Assembly: GCA_964016985.1 (NCBI GenBank)
Contig: OZ024836.1
Coordinates: 41,970,803-42,034,802 of the forward strand
Length of the DNA: 64,000 nucleotides
Source: Anodontia alba
Taxonomy: Eukaryota; Mollusca; Bivalvia; Lucinida; Lucinidae
Direction of reading: 5' to 3'
Of the stretch, positions 10,771 to 23,541 are shown piece after piece; the first letter of the stretch is position 1, and every line of letters begins with the position of its first letter. A model generated the notes under the pieces. That model had not been told where the DNA came from, ran no database searches, and saw only the letters and a list, made by a program, of their open reading frames with translations. The position numbers and the translations under genes are program-made.

Positions 10771-13161
10771 TATATAGAAAACTTAAAAAATCTTCTTGTC
10801 AGAAACCACTGGACAGATTTCCATATAATTTTGTTGAAATGTTCCTTTGGTGATCCGCTACCAAGATTGTTCAAGCCATTTGGATTCATCAAAAAACATG
10901 GCCGCCAGGGGGCTTATTTTCCCTATATATCTTTATGGAAAACTTAAAAAAAACCACCAGACTGATTTCAATTTTGTTTTGCAGAAATGTTCCTTTGGTG
11001 ATCCTCTACCAAGATTGTTCAAGTCATTTGGATTCATCACGCCAGGGGACGGGGCTTATTTTCCCTATATATCTATATAGAAAACTTAAAAAACCTTCTT
11101 GTCAGTAACCACTGGACTGATTTCCATATAATTTTGCAGAAATGTTCCTTTGGTGATTCTTTACCAAGATTGTTCAAGCCATTTGGATTTGTCAGAAAAC
11201 ATGGCCGCCATGGGGCAGGGCTTATTTCCCTATATATCTATATAGAAAACTTAAAAAACCTTCTTGTCAGAAACCATTGGACCGATTTCCATATAATTTT
11301 GCAGAAATGTTCCTTTGGTGACCCTCTACCAAGATTGTTCAAGCCATTTGGATTTGTCAAAAAACATGTCCGCCAGGGGGGCAGGGCTCATTTTCCTTAT
11401 ATATCTACATGGAAAACTTAAAAAATCTTCTGAACTGATTTCCATAAAATTTTGCAGAAATGTGTCTTTGGTGATCCTTTACCAAAATTGTTCAAACCGT
11501 TTGGATTCGTCAAAATACATGGCCACCAGGGGGCAGGGTTTATTTTCGCCATATATCTATATAGAAAAATCTTCTTGTCAGAAACCACTGGACCGATTTC
11601 ATTATAACTTGACAAAAATGTTTCCATGGTGACCCTCTACCAAGATTGTTCAAGTGATCGTGATTCATCAAAAACATGGCTGCTAGGGGGTGGAGCTCAT
11701 TTTCCCTTTATATCTATATAGAAAGCTTGAAAAATTTTTCTTGTCAGAAACCACTGGATCGATTTCAATATAAGTTGGCAGAAATGTTTCCTTGGTGACC
11801 CTTTACCAAGATTGTTCAAGCCTTCATGATTTGTCAAAAACCATGGCTGCTAGAGGGTGGGGCTTATTTTCCCTAAATATCTGTATAGAAAACTTTAATG
11901 ATCTTCTTGTCAGAAAAAAATGGACTGATTTCAATATAACATTGCAGAAATGTTTCTTATGTAACCCTCTTTCAAGGTTGTTCAAGCCATCATGATTCGT
12001 CAAAAAACATGGCCGCCAGGGGTTGAGGGGGGGGGCGGGGTGGGGGGTGGTGGTGTGGGGGGTGACGTATTTTCCCTGTATATCTATATAGAAAACTTTA
12101 AAAATCTCCTTGTCAGAAACCGCAGGACCGATTTCATTATAACTTGGCCAAAATGTTTCCTTGGTGACCCTCTACCAAGATTGTCCAAGTAATCATGATT
12201 TGTCAAAAAACATGGCTGCTGGTGGGTGGGGCTTATTTCCATATATATCTTTACAGAAAACTAAAAAATCTTCTTCTCAGGAACCAATGGACCGATTTCA
12301 ATATAACTTGGCAGGAATGTTTCTTGGTGACCCTCTACCAAGGTTGTTCAAGCTGTCATGATTGGTCAAAAAACATGGCCACTAGGGGGAGGGGCTTATT
12401 TTCCCTATGTATCTAAATAGAAAACTTTAAAAATCTTCTCGTAAGAAACCGTTGGACCAAGTTCAATGTAATTTGGCAGGACTGTTGCTTTGATGACCCT
12501 CTACTAAGATTGTTCAAGCCTTCATGATATGTCAAAAAACATGGCCACCAGGGGGCGGGGCTTATTTTCCATATATATCTATATAGAAAACTTTAAAATT
12601 CTTCTTGTCAAATACCTCCTGACTGATTCCAATAATGCTTTGGTGACCCTCTACTAAGAATGTTCAAGCAATCCTGATTTGTCAAAATACATGGCTGCTA
12701 GTGGGTGGGGCTTATTTTCCCTATAGATCTAAATAGAAAACTTTAAAAACCTTCTTGTCGGAAACTACTGAACCGATTTCAAGTTAACTTGGCAGGAATG
12801 TTCCTTTGGTTACCCTCTACCAAGTTTGTTCAATCATAAAAATCATAAAAAAAAAAAAAAAAAAAAGAGGGTAGGGCTTTATAGCGATATGTTACACTTT
12901 AAAAATCTTTTTGTCAGAAACCATTGGACCAGTTTCAATATAACTTGGCAGAAATGTTCCTTTGGTGACCTTCTTTCAAGATTAAGTCAAGTTGTCATGA
13001 TGTTGTTAAAAAGAAAAAGCATGACTTGGGTGGGGTAGGGGGTGGGGGCAGGGCTATAAAATTTATACATCAAAGAGGAGTGAACTTGGCTGAATCTTCA
13101 ACAGTAAATATGCAAATCTGTTTGCTCAAATGAGCGATATAGGACCATCATGGTCCTCTTG

Positions 13162-13440
13162 TCTACTTTAGCTCCACAATGTGTGTTCAAAGATTAAGCC
13201 AAACAAAGGGTGAAGGGGTGAGGGGGGGGGGGGGGTAGGGATGATCTGTGAGGTAGATGTGCTAGATCTGGGTCTCTTCTTTTCTTTAGTGCCATGATGG
13301 GGTCTAAAGCTAATGCCAAACAATGATGGAGACGAGTTGGTGGGTCTAGATGTGGGTCTTATCTTCTTTAGCTTCACAATGGCTGTCTTAAGCTGATATT
13401 TAACAGAGTAAGGGATAAGCTGGCAGGTAGGCTTGCTGGA
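13162..13440 (+). repeat. exon-derived array, distal end
   Basis: About three units after the HINE-like insertion. One (13290-13372) retains GGGGTCTAAAGCTAATGCC, very close to the source exon. Another contains a long G tract (13208-13240). The array fades out near 13440, about 245 bp before the next helicase exon. Confidence 0.8.
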
Positions 13441-13685
13441 TAGGGATTATGTCAGAGATCTTCTGTTGCAAATGTATTCATTCCCATTTACTCCTTACTA
13501 AACATCCTAAAATTTGAACTCCATCTTACTAACTGTTGCCATGTCTGAAAACAGCTGAATGAATGGCTAACAGTGTAGACCCTGATCAGATTCCACATTC
13601 TGGAACAATTGATTTTGGTCTACCCTGTTTTCTCAGACGTCTGTGTTGGAATATTTAGCATGAAATATTTACAATATATTTGTAG

Positions 13686-13803
13686 AGTGCAGCCAGGAGA
13701 ATGTTACCATCTGTATACTGGACTACAAGAACACATGTTGCAGGATTACCTACCTCCAGAGATATTGAGAACAAGACTCGAGGAGCTCTGTCTACTAATA
13801 AAG
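13686..13803 (+). CDS. DHX36: DHX36-like helicase, RecA2/winged-helix exon
   Basis: The acceptor ATATTTGTAG precedes the exon and the donor AAG/GTACAAG follows it. The first base completes the arginine codon begun at 4488, then 39 codons read VQPGECYHLYTGL, PPEILRTRLEELCLLIK. VQPG, CYHLY and PEILR.PLEELCL are the conserved run following motif VI in DHX36-type DEAH helicases, at the boundary of RecA2 and the winged-helix domain. It ends in phase 0. The following intron runs 28.3 kb to 42126 and holds most of the mobile elements in the window. Confidence 0.93.
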
Positions 13804-13954
13804 GTACAAGCCAAAACATGTCTTTAGGCATAGGCAGACAGAGAAGTCCCAGATCAGCCTGGGCATTCGCACAGTCTGATCAGGGCCTTCACTGTCCACT
13901 AACGGAATCATTGGACACTATCATAGGTCTAGATAAGGGGGGGTATCCGGTAAA

Positions 13955-14068
13955 TATTTTTCTTAGTTCTCCACGAAAACATGTTGTGGGTACTCATTAG
14001 AAGCGGGCGAGGCGCTTCTAATGAGTATCCACAACATATGTTTTTGTGGAGAAATAAGAAAAATATCA
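13955..14068. repeat. long palindrome (fold-back element, family E)
   Basis: The arms TATTTTTCTTAGTTCTCCAC, GAAAACATGTTGTGGGTACT and CATTAGAAGCG are mirrored by CGCTTCTAATGAGTATCC, ACAACATATGTTTTTGTGG and AGAAATAAGAAAAATA, with almost no loop. Related copies lie at 47312-47390 and 55572-55700. Confidence 0.85.
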
Positions 14069-14183
14069 ATACTTTTGAATGAAAAAAGCGCCTTAACTAG
14101 TGCTATGACTATAGAATGTCTCAATGGCTACCAAACACCTTGATGAGACTTTGTGCATGCATGGGATGAGTATGAATCTGTGC

Positions 14184-14885
14184 ATTTTAATGTTTCTCAT
14201 ACCAACCGTATATTGTACTTATTGCTAATCCCTGTTAGCTCCAGACAGAAATAAGGATTTGATCAGAGGTTCTCTCCTACATGGGAGGAACAAAGAAACG
14301 ATCTTCATGCCAATAGTGACATCACAGATCACTTCGGTCACATGAATTACCCAGTTTTTTCCCGGTTGCTGCCATTGAAAGTTAAAAAAATTTTCTGAAG
14401 AAATCAGAATCCGGAAAATTTCCAACCGTCAGTCTGTTATTTTACTGTCTTCTTTTGGTTTCTAGCTTCCACACAGTTTATCTATCTTTCATCCCTTTAT
14501 TTACAGGATTTGAATTATGTATTTAAGTAATTTTAATGTTTTCATACCAACCATATATTCTACTTACTGCTAATCGCTGTTAGCTCCGGACAGAGATTAG
14601 GTATGATCAGAGGTTCTCTCCTATATGGGAGGGAGGAACAAAGAAACAATCTTCGTGCCAATAGTGACATCGTAGATCACTTCCGGTCACATGAATTATC
14701 CAGTTTTTTCCCTGTCACCGCCATTGAATGTTGAAAAAATTTTCTGAAGAAATCTGAGTCCAGAAAATTTCCAACCATTGGTCTGTTATTTAACTTTCTT
14801 TTTTTGGTTTCTAGCTCCTGCACAGTTTATCTATCTTTCATCCCTTTATTTACAGGATTTGAATTATGTATTTAAGTAATTTTAC
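14184..14885 (+). repeat. duplicated left terminal repeat of the DIRS element
   Basis: Two direct copies of about 345 bp (from 14184 and from about 14530) share TTTTAATGTTT, CATACCAACC, GCTAATC.CTGTTAGCTCC, GATCAGAGGTTCTCTCCTA, CCAATAGTGACATC and TTTACAGGATTTGAATTATG. An inverted relative lies at 32284-32512. Confidence 0.8.
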
Positions 14886-15812
14886 ATCTTAATTTCTTTG
14901 TTTACCTATCGGTAAATGGCATTCATTTTTGTTTGTCTTTCCCATTCTATCCTCAAATACTCAAATAAAAGGTATTTGCAGACATTTCAAGGTTTATTGG
15001 GATAATCATCCGACTTGTGCTAATGGTTATACCCCCAGCTTTGGATATGGAAGTGGTAGTAGCTCCGTCCATCAATATCAAAGAGAGCTACCCTTCCAAA
15101 TCCACCAAATGCCTCACCATCCAGAACTTTTCTGACGAAGATGAATCCTCTTATGAGGCAGAAACGAGATCTTCTCATCACAATGCTACAGAATGTCTCG
15201 CAGTCCGGCTACAGACAGGCTAACTCAGTCCCAAAAGGTGACTGAAGTGCCTAAGTCTTCCTTACACTCCATTATTACCGGACAAATGACTAAGTCCACC
15301 GGACACTGGACAGCAACCGGACATACAGATACTACTAATGTCACGTCTGGTTCTTGACACCAGGCAACAGATAGCCACCAGACACCAGACAATATTCAAC
15401 AACAGGACATTCAAGAAACACCAGGTATTCACTAAGTTCCAGACCGGACATCGGATATCCACTGGACTCTGAGATGCACAGAACTTCAAACTGGACACTT
15501 GACATTCACCAGACACTGGACATCCACCAGACATTAGCAGGACTAATGAAAATCACCAAACAAATGTCAATCATCACAGGACAAATCAAGCATTCATCAA
15601 GCCTACGTCAGAGATCTGTTCTATTCTCCTATTCCATGACCTTCCAGAAGGAGAACTAGATCAAGGAGTTTATCCTCTCATTGTAGTCTCATTCTTGGAG
15701 GTCTCGCTGACATCATTCTTCCAGGAGGAGAAGAGCTTGTTATAGTTTATATTCTTCTTCCTCCTCATCTCATCACTATTTGTGTAATAAAAGACATCAT
15801 TAGAGAAGACAT

Positions 15813-15920
15813 CAGCCCAAATCTCATTCTAGACGTTCTTATAAATGTCCTAGATCTTCATCATCATCTTCTCGTTCCTCTTCAAGAAGAAATACTAAGA
15901 GAAGATCTATTTCTAGAGTC
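15813..15920 (+). pseudogene. DIRS gag-like Arg/Ser-rich remnant
   Basis: The frame from 15813 reads QPKSHSRRSYKCPRSS, then SSSSRSSSRRNTKRRS. Arg/Ser-rich tracts like this occur in the first ORF of DIRS1-type elements. Flanking frames from 14929 to 16100 are broken by stops, and I cannot define a start. Confidence 0.5.
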
Positions 15921-16099
15921 TTTTTTCTCTGATAAAGCATGTTCTTCTCCAAAGGAGAACCGCACACAAACTAATTCAAAGCAATAGATGGAATTGTCTA
16001 TTCAAGCTAAAGACAAGGAATTCAAATCCGAAACAACTTCGGCAACAAAGAAATCTTCTTCAAAAGAAATTTTGATGTTCTACCTCCATTGCCCTGTCC

Positions 16100-16667
16100 T
16101 CAATTGCAGGTTCCGGTAGGAGGACGGTTGGCCCACTTTGCCCCAAATTGGCATGAAATGACGAATGGGCCCTCGCTATAGTGAAAAGAGGATACAAGAT
16201 CCCGTTCAAGGAAATACCTCCTCTTCCAACAAACCAAAAGGCCAGAATTGGAAGAAGAGGTCAGCAGTCTCCTACAAAAGAGGGCAGTCAAGGAAATTCT
16301 TCCGGAATCTCCAGGATATTACTCAAGTATATTTCTTGTTCCAAAAAAGAATGGAAAAATGAGGCTCGTAATAGATCTTTCCACTCCAAACAAATTTGTT
16401 CTAATACAAAGCTTCAGAATGGAAACTCAGAAAGAAGTCAGAAATTGAATTCACCCCAATGATTGGGCATTTTCGTTGGATCTGACAGATGCTTATTTGC
16501 ATGTCCCAATACATCTGACGTCTTGCAAATATCTCTGTTTTGCTCTGAAGGACAAAATCTTCCAATTCAGAGCTCTGCTATTTGGCTTGTCAATGAGCCC
16601 ATATGTGTTCACTCATCTCATGAAAGTAATAGCATCTCATCTTCACAGAAAAACTGTCAACCTTTTT
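16100..16667 (+). pseudogene. DIRS reverse transcriptase, N-terminal part
   Basis: With frame changes it reads GGRLAHFAPNWHEMTN, then KRGYKIPF, then SPGYYSSIFLVPKKNGKMRL, VIDLSTPNKF, SLDLTDAYLHVPI (motif A aspartate) and FGLSMSPYVFTHLM (motif B). These are the characteristic motifs of DIRS1 reverse transcriptase. The reading stops abruptly at VNLF, where the HINE-like element begins, and resumes at 21802 with the catalytic motif. Confidence 0.88.
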
Positions 16668-19600
16668 AGCTCACCTGAGCCGAAGGCTCAAGGTGAGGTA
16701 TTGTGATCACTCACCGTCCGTCGTCGTCGTCGTCCGTCTGTCCGTCCGTTCACAATCTTTAAACAAAATCTCCTCCTAAACCACTGATTGGATTTTGACC
16801 AAATTTCACAGGAATGATCCTTGGTTGATCCTCTTTCAAAGTTGTTCAAATGATTCCGGTCCATTGCATATCTAGTTCACAGGAGCTAAAAATAGATTTT
16901 TTAACCAAGAACTAAAAAAATCTTCTCGTCAGAAACCACTAGACCGATTTCAATAAAATTTTGCAGAAATGTTCCTTTGGTGATCCTCTACCAAGATTGT
17001 TCAAGCCATTTGGATTCGTCAAAAAACATGGCCGCCAGGGGGCGGGGCTTATTTTCCCTATATATCTGTATAGAAAACTTTAAAAATCTTCTTGTCAGAA
17101 ACCACTAGACCAATTTCAATATAAATTTGCAGAAATGTTTCTTTGGTGATCCTCTATCAAGATTGTTCAGGCCTTTTGGATTCGTCAAAAAACATGGCCG
17201 CCAGGGAGCGGGGCTTATTTTCCCTATATATCTGTATAGAAAACTTTAAAAATCTTCTTCTCAGAAACCACTAGACCGATTTCAATATAATTTTGCAGAA
17301 ATGTTTCTTTGGTGATCCTCTACCAAGATTGTTCGAGACATTTGGATTCGTAAAAAAACATGGCCGCCAGGGAGCGGGGCTTATTTTCCCTATATATCTA
17401 TATAGAAAACTTTAAAAATCTTCTCGTCAGAAACCACTGGACCAGTTTCAATATAATTTTGCAGAAATGTTCCTTTGGTTATCCTCTACCAAGATTGTTC
17501 AAGCCTTTTGGATTCTCCAAAAAACATGGCCGCCAGGGGGCGGGGCTTATTTTCCATATATATCTGTATAGAAAACTTTAAAAATCTTCTTGTCAGAAAC
17601 CACAAGACCGATTTCAATATAATTTTGCAGAAATGTTTCTTTGGTGATCCTCTACCAAGATTGTTCAAGACATTTGGATTGGTCAAAAAACATGTCCGCC
17701 AGGGGGCGGGGCTTATTTTCCCTATATATCTATATAGAAAACTTTAAAAATCTTCTTGTCAGAATCCACTGGACCGATTTCAATATAATTTTGCAGAAAT
17801 GTTCCTTTGGTAATCCTCTACCAAGATTGTTCAAGCCATTTGGATTCATCAAAAAACATGGCCGCCAGGGGGCGGGGCTTATTTATCTATATATCTATAT
17901 AGAAATCTTTGAAAATCTTCTTGTCAGATACCACTAGACCGATTTCAATATAATTTTGCAGAAATGTTCCTTTGGTGATCCTCTACCAAGATTGTTCAAG
18001 CCATTTGGATTCATCAAAAAACATGGCCGCCAGGGAGCGGGGCTTATTTTCCCTATATATCTATATAGAAATCTTTAAAAATCTTCTTGTCAGATACCAC
18101 TAGACCGATTTCAATATAATTTTGCAGAAATGTTCCTTTGGTGATCCTCTACCAAGATTGTTCAAGACATTTGGATTTGTCAAAAAACATGGCCGCCAGG
18201 GGGCGGGGCCTATTTTCCCTATATAATCTATATAGAAAACTTTAAAAAATCTTCTTGTCAGAAACCACTGGACCGATTTCAATAAAATTTTGCAGAAATG
18301 TTCCTTTGATGATCCTCTACCAAGATTGTTCAAGCCATTTGGATTCGTCAAAAAACATGGCCGCCAGGGGGCGGGGCTTATTTTCCCTATATATCTGTAT
18401 AGAAAACTTTAAAAATCTTCTTGTCAGAAACCACTGGACAGATTTCAATATAAATTTGCAAAAATGTTCCTTTGGTGATCCTCTAGGAAGATTGTTCAAG
18501 CCATTTGGATTCGTCAAAAAACATGGCCGCCAGGGGGTCGCGGCTTATTTTCCCTATATATCTATATAGAAAAGTTTAAAAATCTTCTCGTCCGAAACAA
18601 CTGGACCAATTTCAATATAATTTTGCAAAAATGTTCCTTTGGTGATGCTCTACCAAGATTGTTCAAGCCATTTGGATTCGTCGAAAAAACATGGCCGCCA
18701 GGGGGCAGGGCTTATTTTCCCTATATATCTATATAGAAAACTTTAAAAATCTTCTTGTCCGAAACCACTGGACCGATTTCAATATAATTTTGCAGAAATG
18801 TTCCTTTGGTGATCCTGTTGCAAGATTGTTCAAGCCATTTGGATTCGTCAAAAAACATGGCCGTCAGGGGGCGGGGCTTATTTTCCCTATATATCTATAT
18901 AGAAAACTTTAAAAATCTTCTTGTCCGAAACCACTGGACTGATTTCCATATACGTTTGCAAAAATGTTCCTTTGGTGATCCTGTTGCAAGAATGTTCAAG
19001 CCATTTGGATTCGTGAAAAACATGGACGCCAGGGGGCAGGGCTTATTTTCCCTATATAATCTATATAGAAAACTTTAAAAGTTTTCTTGTCCAAACCACT
19101 GGACCGATTTCAATATAATTTTGCAAAAATGTTCCTTTGGTGATCCTCTACCAAGATTGTTCAAGCCATTTGGATTCATCAAAAAACATAGCCACCAGGG
19201 GGCGGGGCTTATTTTCCCTATATATCTATATAGAAAAGTTTAAAAATCTTCTTGTCAGAAACCACTGGACCGATTTCAATATAATTTTGCAGAAATGTTC
19301 CCTTGGTGATCCTGTACCAAGATTGTTCAAGCCATTTGGATTTGTCAAAAAAACATGGCCGCCAGAGGGCGGGACTTATTCACTATATATCTGTATAGAA
19401 AACTTTAAAAATCTTCTTGTCCGAAACCACTGATCTGTTTTCCATATAATTTTGCAAAAATGTTCCTTTGGTGATCCTGTTGCAAGAATGTTCAAGTCAT
19501 TTGGATTCGTCAAAAACATGGACGCCAGGGGGCGGGGCTTATTTTCCCTATATAATCTATATAGAAAACTTTAAAAGTCTTCTTGTCCAAACCACTGGAC

Positions 19601-21801
19601 CGATTTCAATATAATTTTGCAAAAATGTTCCTTTGGTGATCCTCTACCAAGATTGTTCAAGCCATTTGGATTCATCAAAAAACATAGCCACCAGGGGGCG
19701 GGGCTTATTTTCCTTATATATCTATAGAGAAAACTTTAAAAATCTTCTTGTCCGAAACCACTGGACCGATTTCAATATAATTTTGCAGAAATGTTCCCTT
19801 GGTGATCCTGTACCAAGATTGTTCAAGCCATTTGGATTTGTCAAAAAACATGGCCGCCAGGGGGCGGGACTTATTTTCACTATATATCTGTATAGAAAAC
19901 TTTAAAAATCTTCTTGTCCGAAACCACTGGACCGATTTCCATATGATTTTGCAGAAATGTTCCTTTGGTTATCTTGTTGCAAGATTGTTCAAGCCATTTG
20001 GATTTGTCAAAAAACATGGCCGCCAGGGGTGCTGGGCTTATTTTCCTTATATATCTATATAGAAAACTTTAAAAATCTTCTTGTCATAAAGCTCTGGACA
20101 GATTTCAATATAATTTTACAGTAATGTTTCTTCGATGATCCTCTACCAAGATTGTTCAAGCCACCATGATTCGTTGAAAAACATGGCCGCTAGGGGGCTG
20201 GGTTAATTTTTCATATATATCTGTATAGAAAACTTTAAAAATCTTCATGTCATAAACGACTGGACCGATTTCAATATAACTTGGCAGAAATGTTTCCTTA
20301 GTGACCCTCTATCAAGATTGTTCAAGCCGTCATGATTTGTCAAAAAAAACATAGCCTCTAGGGGGTGCGGGGCTTATTTTCCATATAGATCTATATTGAA
20401 AACTTGAAAAAATCTTGTCGTCAGAAACCACAGGACTGATTTCATTATAACTTTACAGAAATGTTTCCTTGGTGACCCTTTACCAAGATTGTTCAAACCG
20501 TTATGATTTGTCAAAAAACATGGCCGCTAGGGGGCGGGGCTTATTTTCCTATATATCTATATAGAAAATTTTAATAGTCTTTTCAGAAACCACTTGACCG
20601 ATTTCATTGTAACGTTGCAGGAATGTTTCTTATGTAACCCTCTATCAAGATTGTTCAAGCCGTCATGATTCGTCAAAAAACATGGCCGCCAGGAGTCGGG
20701 GCTTATTTTCCTTATATATCTATAGAAAACTTTAAAACTCTTCTTGTCAGAAACCACTGAACTGATTTCATTATAACTTTGCAGAAATGTTTCCTTGGTG
20801 ACCCTCTACTAAGATTGTTCAGGTAATCATGATTTGTCAAAAAACATGGCTGCCGGGGGCAGGGCTTATTTTCCCTATATATCTATATATAAAACTTTAA
20901 AAATCTTCTTTTCAGAAACCAATGGACCGATTTCAATACAACCTGGCAGGAATGTTTCTTTGGTGACCTTCTACAAAGATTGTTCAAGCCGTCATGATTC
21001 ATCAAAAAACATGGCCGCTAGGGGGCGGGGCTTATTTTCCCTATATATCTATATAGAAAACTTTAAAAATCTTCTCGTAAGAAACAGTTGGACCTAGTTC
21101 AATGTAACTTGGCAGGAATGTTGCTTTGGTGACCTTTTACCAAGATTGTTCAAGCCTTCATGATATGTCAAAAACCATGGCCCCCAGGGGGGCGGGGCTT
21201 ATTTTTCGTCTGTATCTGCATAGAAAATTTTAAAATTCTTATTGTCACATACCCCATGACCGATTTCAATATTACTTGGCTGGAATGTTGCTTTGGTGAA
21301 CCTCTATCAAGATTGTACAAGCAGTCATGATTCGTCAAAAAAACATGGCTGCCATGGGGTGGGGCTTATTTTCCCTATATATCTAAATAGAAAACTTTAA
21401 AAATCTTCTTGTCAGAAACCACTGAACAGATTTCAGTATAGCTTGGCAGGAATGTTCCTTTGGTGACCCTCTACCAAGTTTGTTCAAGCTTTCATGATTC
21501 GTCAAAAAACATGGCTGTTAGGGCGTAGGGCTTTATAGCTATATAAAACTTTTTAAACCACTGGACCAATTTCAATATAACTTAGAAATGTTCCTTTGGT
21601 GACCCTTTTTTAAGATTCAGTTCAAGTCGTCAAGATTTGTAAAAAAACATGGCCTGGGATGTGGTGGAGGGGGGTGGGGGTGGTTAGTGCTATAAAGTTT
21701 ATACAAAAATCCTAGAGCAGTGAACTTGGCTGAAACTTCAACAGTAAATATACAACTCTGTTTGGTCAGGTGAGCGATATAGGACCATCATGGTCCTCTT
21801 G
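16668..21801 (+). mobile_element. HINE-like element with 166-bp tandem repeats (copy 2)
   Basis: It begins AGCTCACCTGAGCCGAAGG with inverted GGCTCAAGGTGAG, then GTCCGTCGTCGTCGTCCGTC, then about 29 units of 166 bp. It ends with a G-rich tract (21657-21685), subterminal GGTCAGGTGAGCG, hairpin AGGACCATCATGGTCCT and CTTG. It splits the DIRS reverse transcriptase inside a run of T. Joining the flanks across the T run keeps the reading frame, so insertion added no detectable target duplication beyond Ts, as expected for Helentron-type insertion between T and T. Confidence 0.88.
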
Positions 21802-22270
21802 TTCCATATCTAGACGACTGGTTATCAAGAAACCAAAACCCTCTAGCTCAATTGGAACACAGACAATTCATCATTCAGTTGATTGTAAATCTGGGACTGA
21901 TAATCAATCAAGAAGAGTCAGATCTGATTCCATCTCAGAAATTCATTTTCATAGGGAATTTCTCAATCACCTTAATATAGTCAAAATTCCTCAAGACAGA
22001 ATTCAAGCTCTGTTAGAGACAATCAGTCTGTTCTTCCCAAAGTAACAGTCACAGCCAGATTAATCCTGTCTCTTTTAGGAAAACTCAATGCAGCAGCAGA
22101 CTTTGTAATTCTAGGGAGACTTTATCTCAGACCATTACAAATGTCTCTTCAGGCACATGGAGACCTGATATTCTTCCACTTCACCACCAAATCAAGACAA
22201 CACACAATATTCGGTATCATCTCAATTGGTGAAACATTCGTCAAAGTTATCTAAAAGGTATTCCTATCAA
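21802..22270 (+). pseudogene. DIRS reverse transcriptase, C-terminal part
   Basis: It resumes with the catalytic motif YLDDWLSRNQNPLAQLEHRQ, then LIVNLGLIINQEESDLIPSQ and KFIFIG, continuing through LGKLNAAADFVILGRLYLRP, a run typical of the DIRS RT thumb and connection. Several stops and frameshifts are present. Confidence 0.85.
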
Positions 22271-22283
22271 GAACCCTCTTCAC

Positions 22284-23071
22284 ACCAGTTATTCACAGAT
22301 GCCAGTCACACTGGTTGGGGAGCTCATCTGGAACAAGAGGGTCTATTATTTCATGGAGTTTGGACCCAAGACCAATCATAACTCCATATCAATCTTCTAG
22401 AAATGATAGCCATAACTCTTGCCTTGAAACAAGCACACCATCACATAATCAATTCAACAATCTTAGTCTCTACAGACAACACAACTGTTGTAGCTTATCT
22501 TCAACAACAAGTCAGAACTCACTCTCTAGATCTTTGTCTAGAAGTGTGGAACACCCTCATTTGGTGTCACCAAAATGAGATATGGCTAGCAGTCAGATAC
22601 ATTCCAGGGAAATTCAAAATACTTGCAGATCGTCTGTACAGAACAAACAAACTGATCTCAACAGAATGGTCACTCATGCAATCAGTTGCGAATGCAGTTT
22701 TTCACATGACCAAATTACCCAACATAGATCTATTTGCAACATGTCTCAATCACAGATTACCAATATACTTGTCACCAATTCCAGACGAGAAAGCACTAAC
22801 AATAGGTGCTCTTTTAATGGACTGGAATTGCATCCATGCTTATGCCTTTCCTCCATTTCATCTTGTTCAAGCTGTACTTCAAAAAATTCATCAATCACAG
22901 TGCAAAGCTGCACTAACAACACCTCTATGGCCAAAGAGATCATGGTTCCCAGAACTGCTGAATCTGTTCATATCCCCACCCATAACTCTTCCAATAATAC
23001 AAGACTTTCTGGAACAATTACAAGGAAGATTTCTACATCAAAATCCCCAACTTCTATCACTTCACGCATAG
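22284..23071 (+). pseudogene. DIRS RNase H domain
   Basis: FTDASHTGWGAHLEQEG gives the first acidic residue, LLEMIAITLALKQA the glutamate, STDNTTVVAYLQQQ the next aspartate, and the region PGKFKILADRLYR the last. Downstream come NIDLFATCLNHRLPIYLS and PLWPKRSWFPELL, a C-terminal extension usual in DIRS1-type elements. The 222-codon frame from 22403 is open. Upstream of it the frame is shifted. Confidence 0.85.
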
Positions 23072-23541
23072 GAGTTATCAAACAATCCATCAGAAATAGA
23101 AACTTTTCAAAGGAAGTTGCAGACCAAGTCTCTGAAGCTAGAAAAGCTTCCATGAGAAAGGTCTATGAGGCAAAGTGGAAGGTGTTTACCAGTTGTGCAG
23201 ATCAGAGGAAAATTGATCCTATCAAGGCCTCTCCAAATGTGATTACTGATATCTTGATATAACTATCTAGAGAAGAATTGTCAAGTTAGCACGATCAAAG
23301 GTTACAGATCTATGATATCTAACATTGAAATTCAGGTCCAAAATGAATATAGGAAAACATCTTATCATTTCAGAACTTATCAAGTCATTTCAAATGCAAA
23401 GACCTGTCAGTAGATCACTTGCCCCAAAATGGGATCTAGCTTTTGTTCTTACATACTTATACAAAGATCCATTTGAATCTATGAACAAGTCTTCCTTGTT
23501 TCACTTATCTATAAAAACATCTTTCCTACTCACTATGGCTA

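Larger units (their letters stand above)
8465..13161 (+). mobile_element. HINE-like element with 166-bp tandem repeats (copy 1)
   Basis: The head GCTCACCTAAGCCGAAGG with inverted CAAGGTGAGC is followed by a CCGTCCGTCGTCGTCG microsatellite, about 20 units of 166 bp (AAACCACTGGACCGATTT, TTTTGCAGAAATGTTCC, CATGGCCGCCAGGGGG), a G-rich tract (13028-13053), a subterminal TTGCTCAAATGAGCG and the terminal hairpin AGGACCATCATGGTCCT plus CTTG. These are hallmarks described for Helentron-associated elements (subterminal inverted repeats, microsatellite, central repeats, 3' hairpin, insertion in T-rich DNA). It sits inside the exon-derived array and itself carries the pogo-like element at 9530-10770. Long open frames inside are translations of the repeat. 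Confidence 0.8.
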
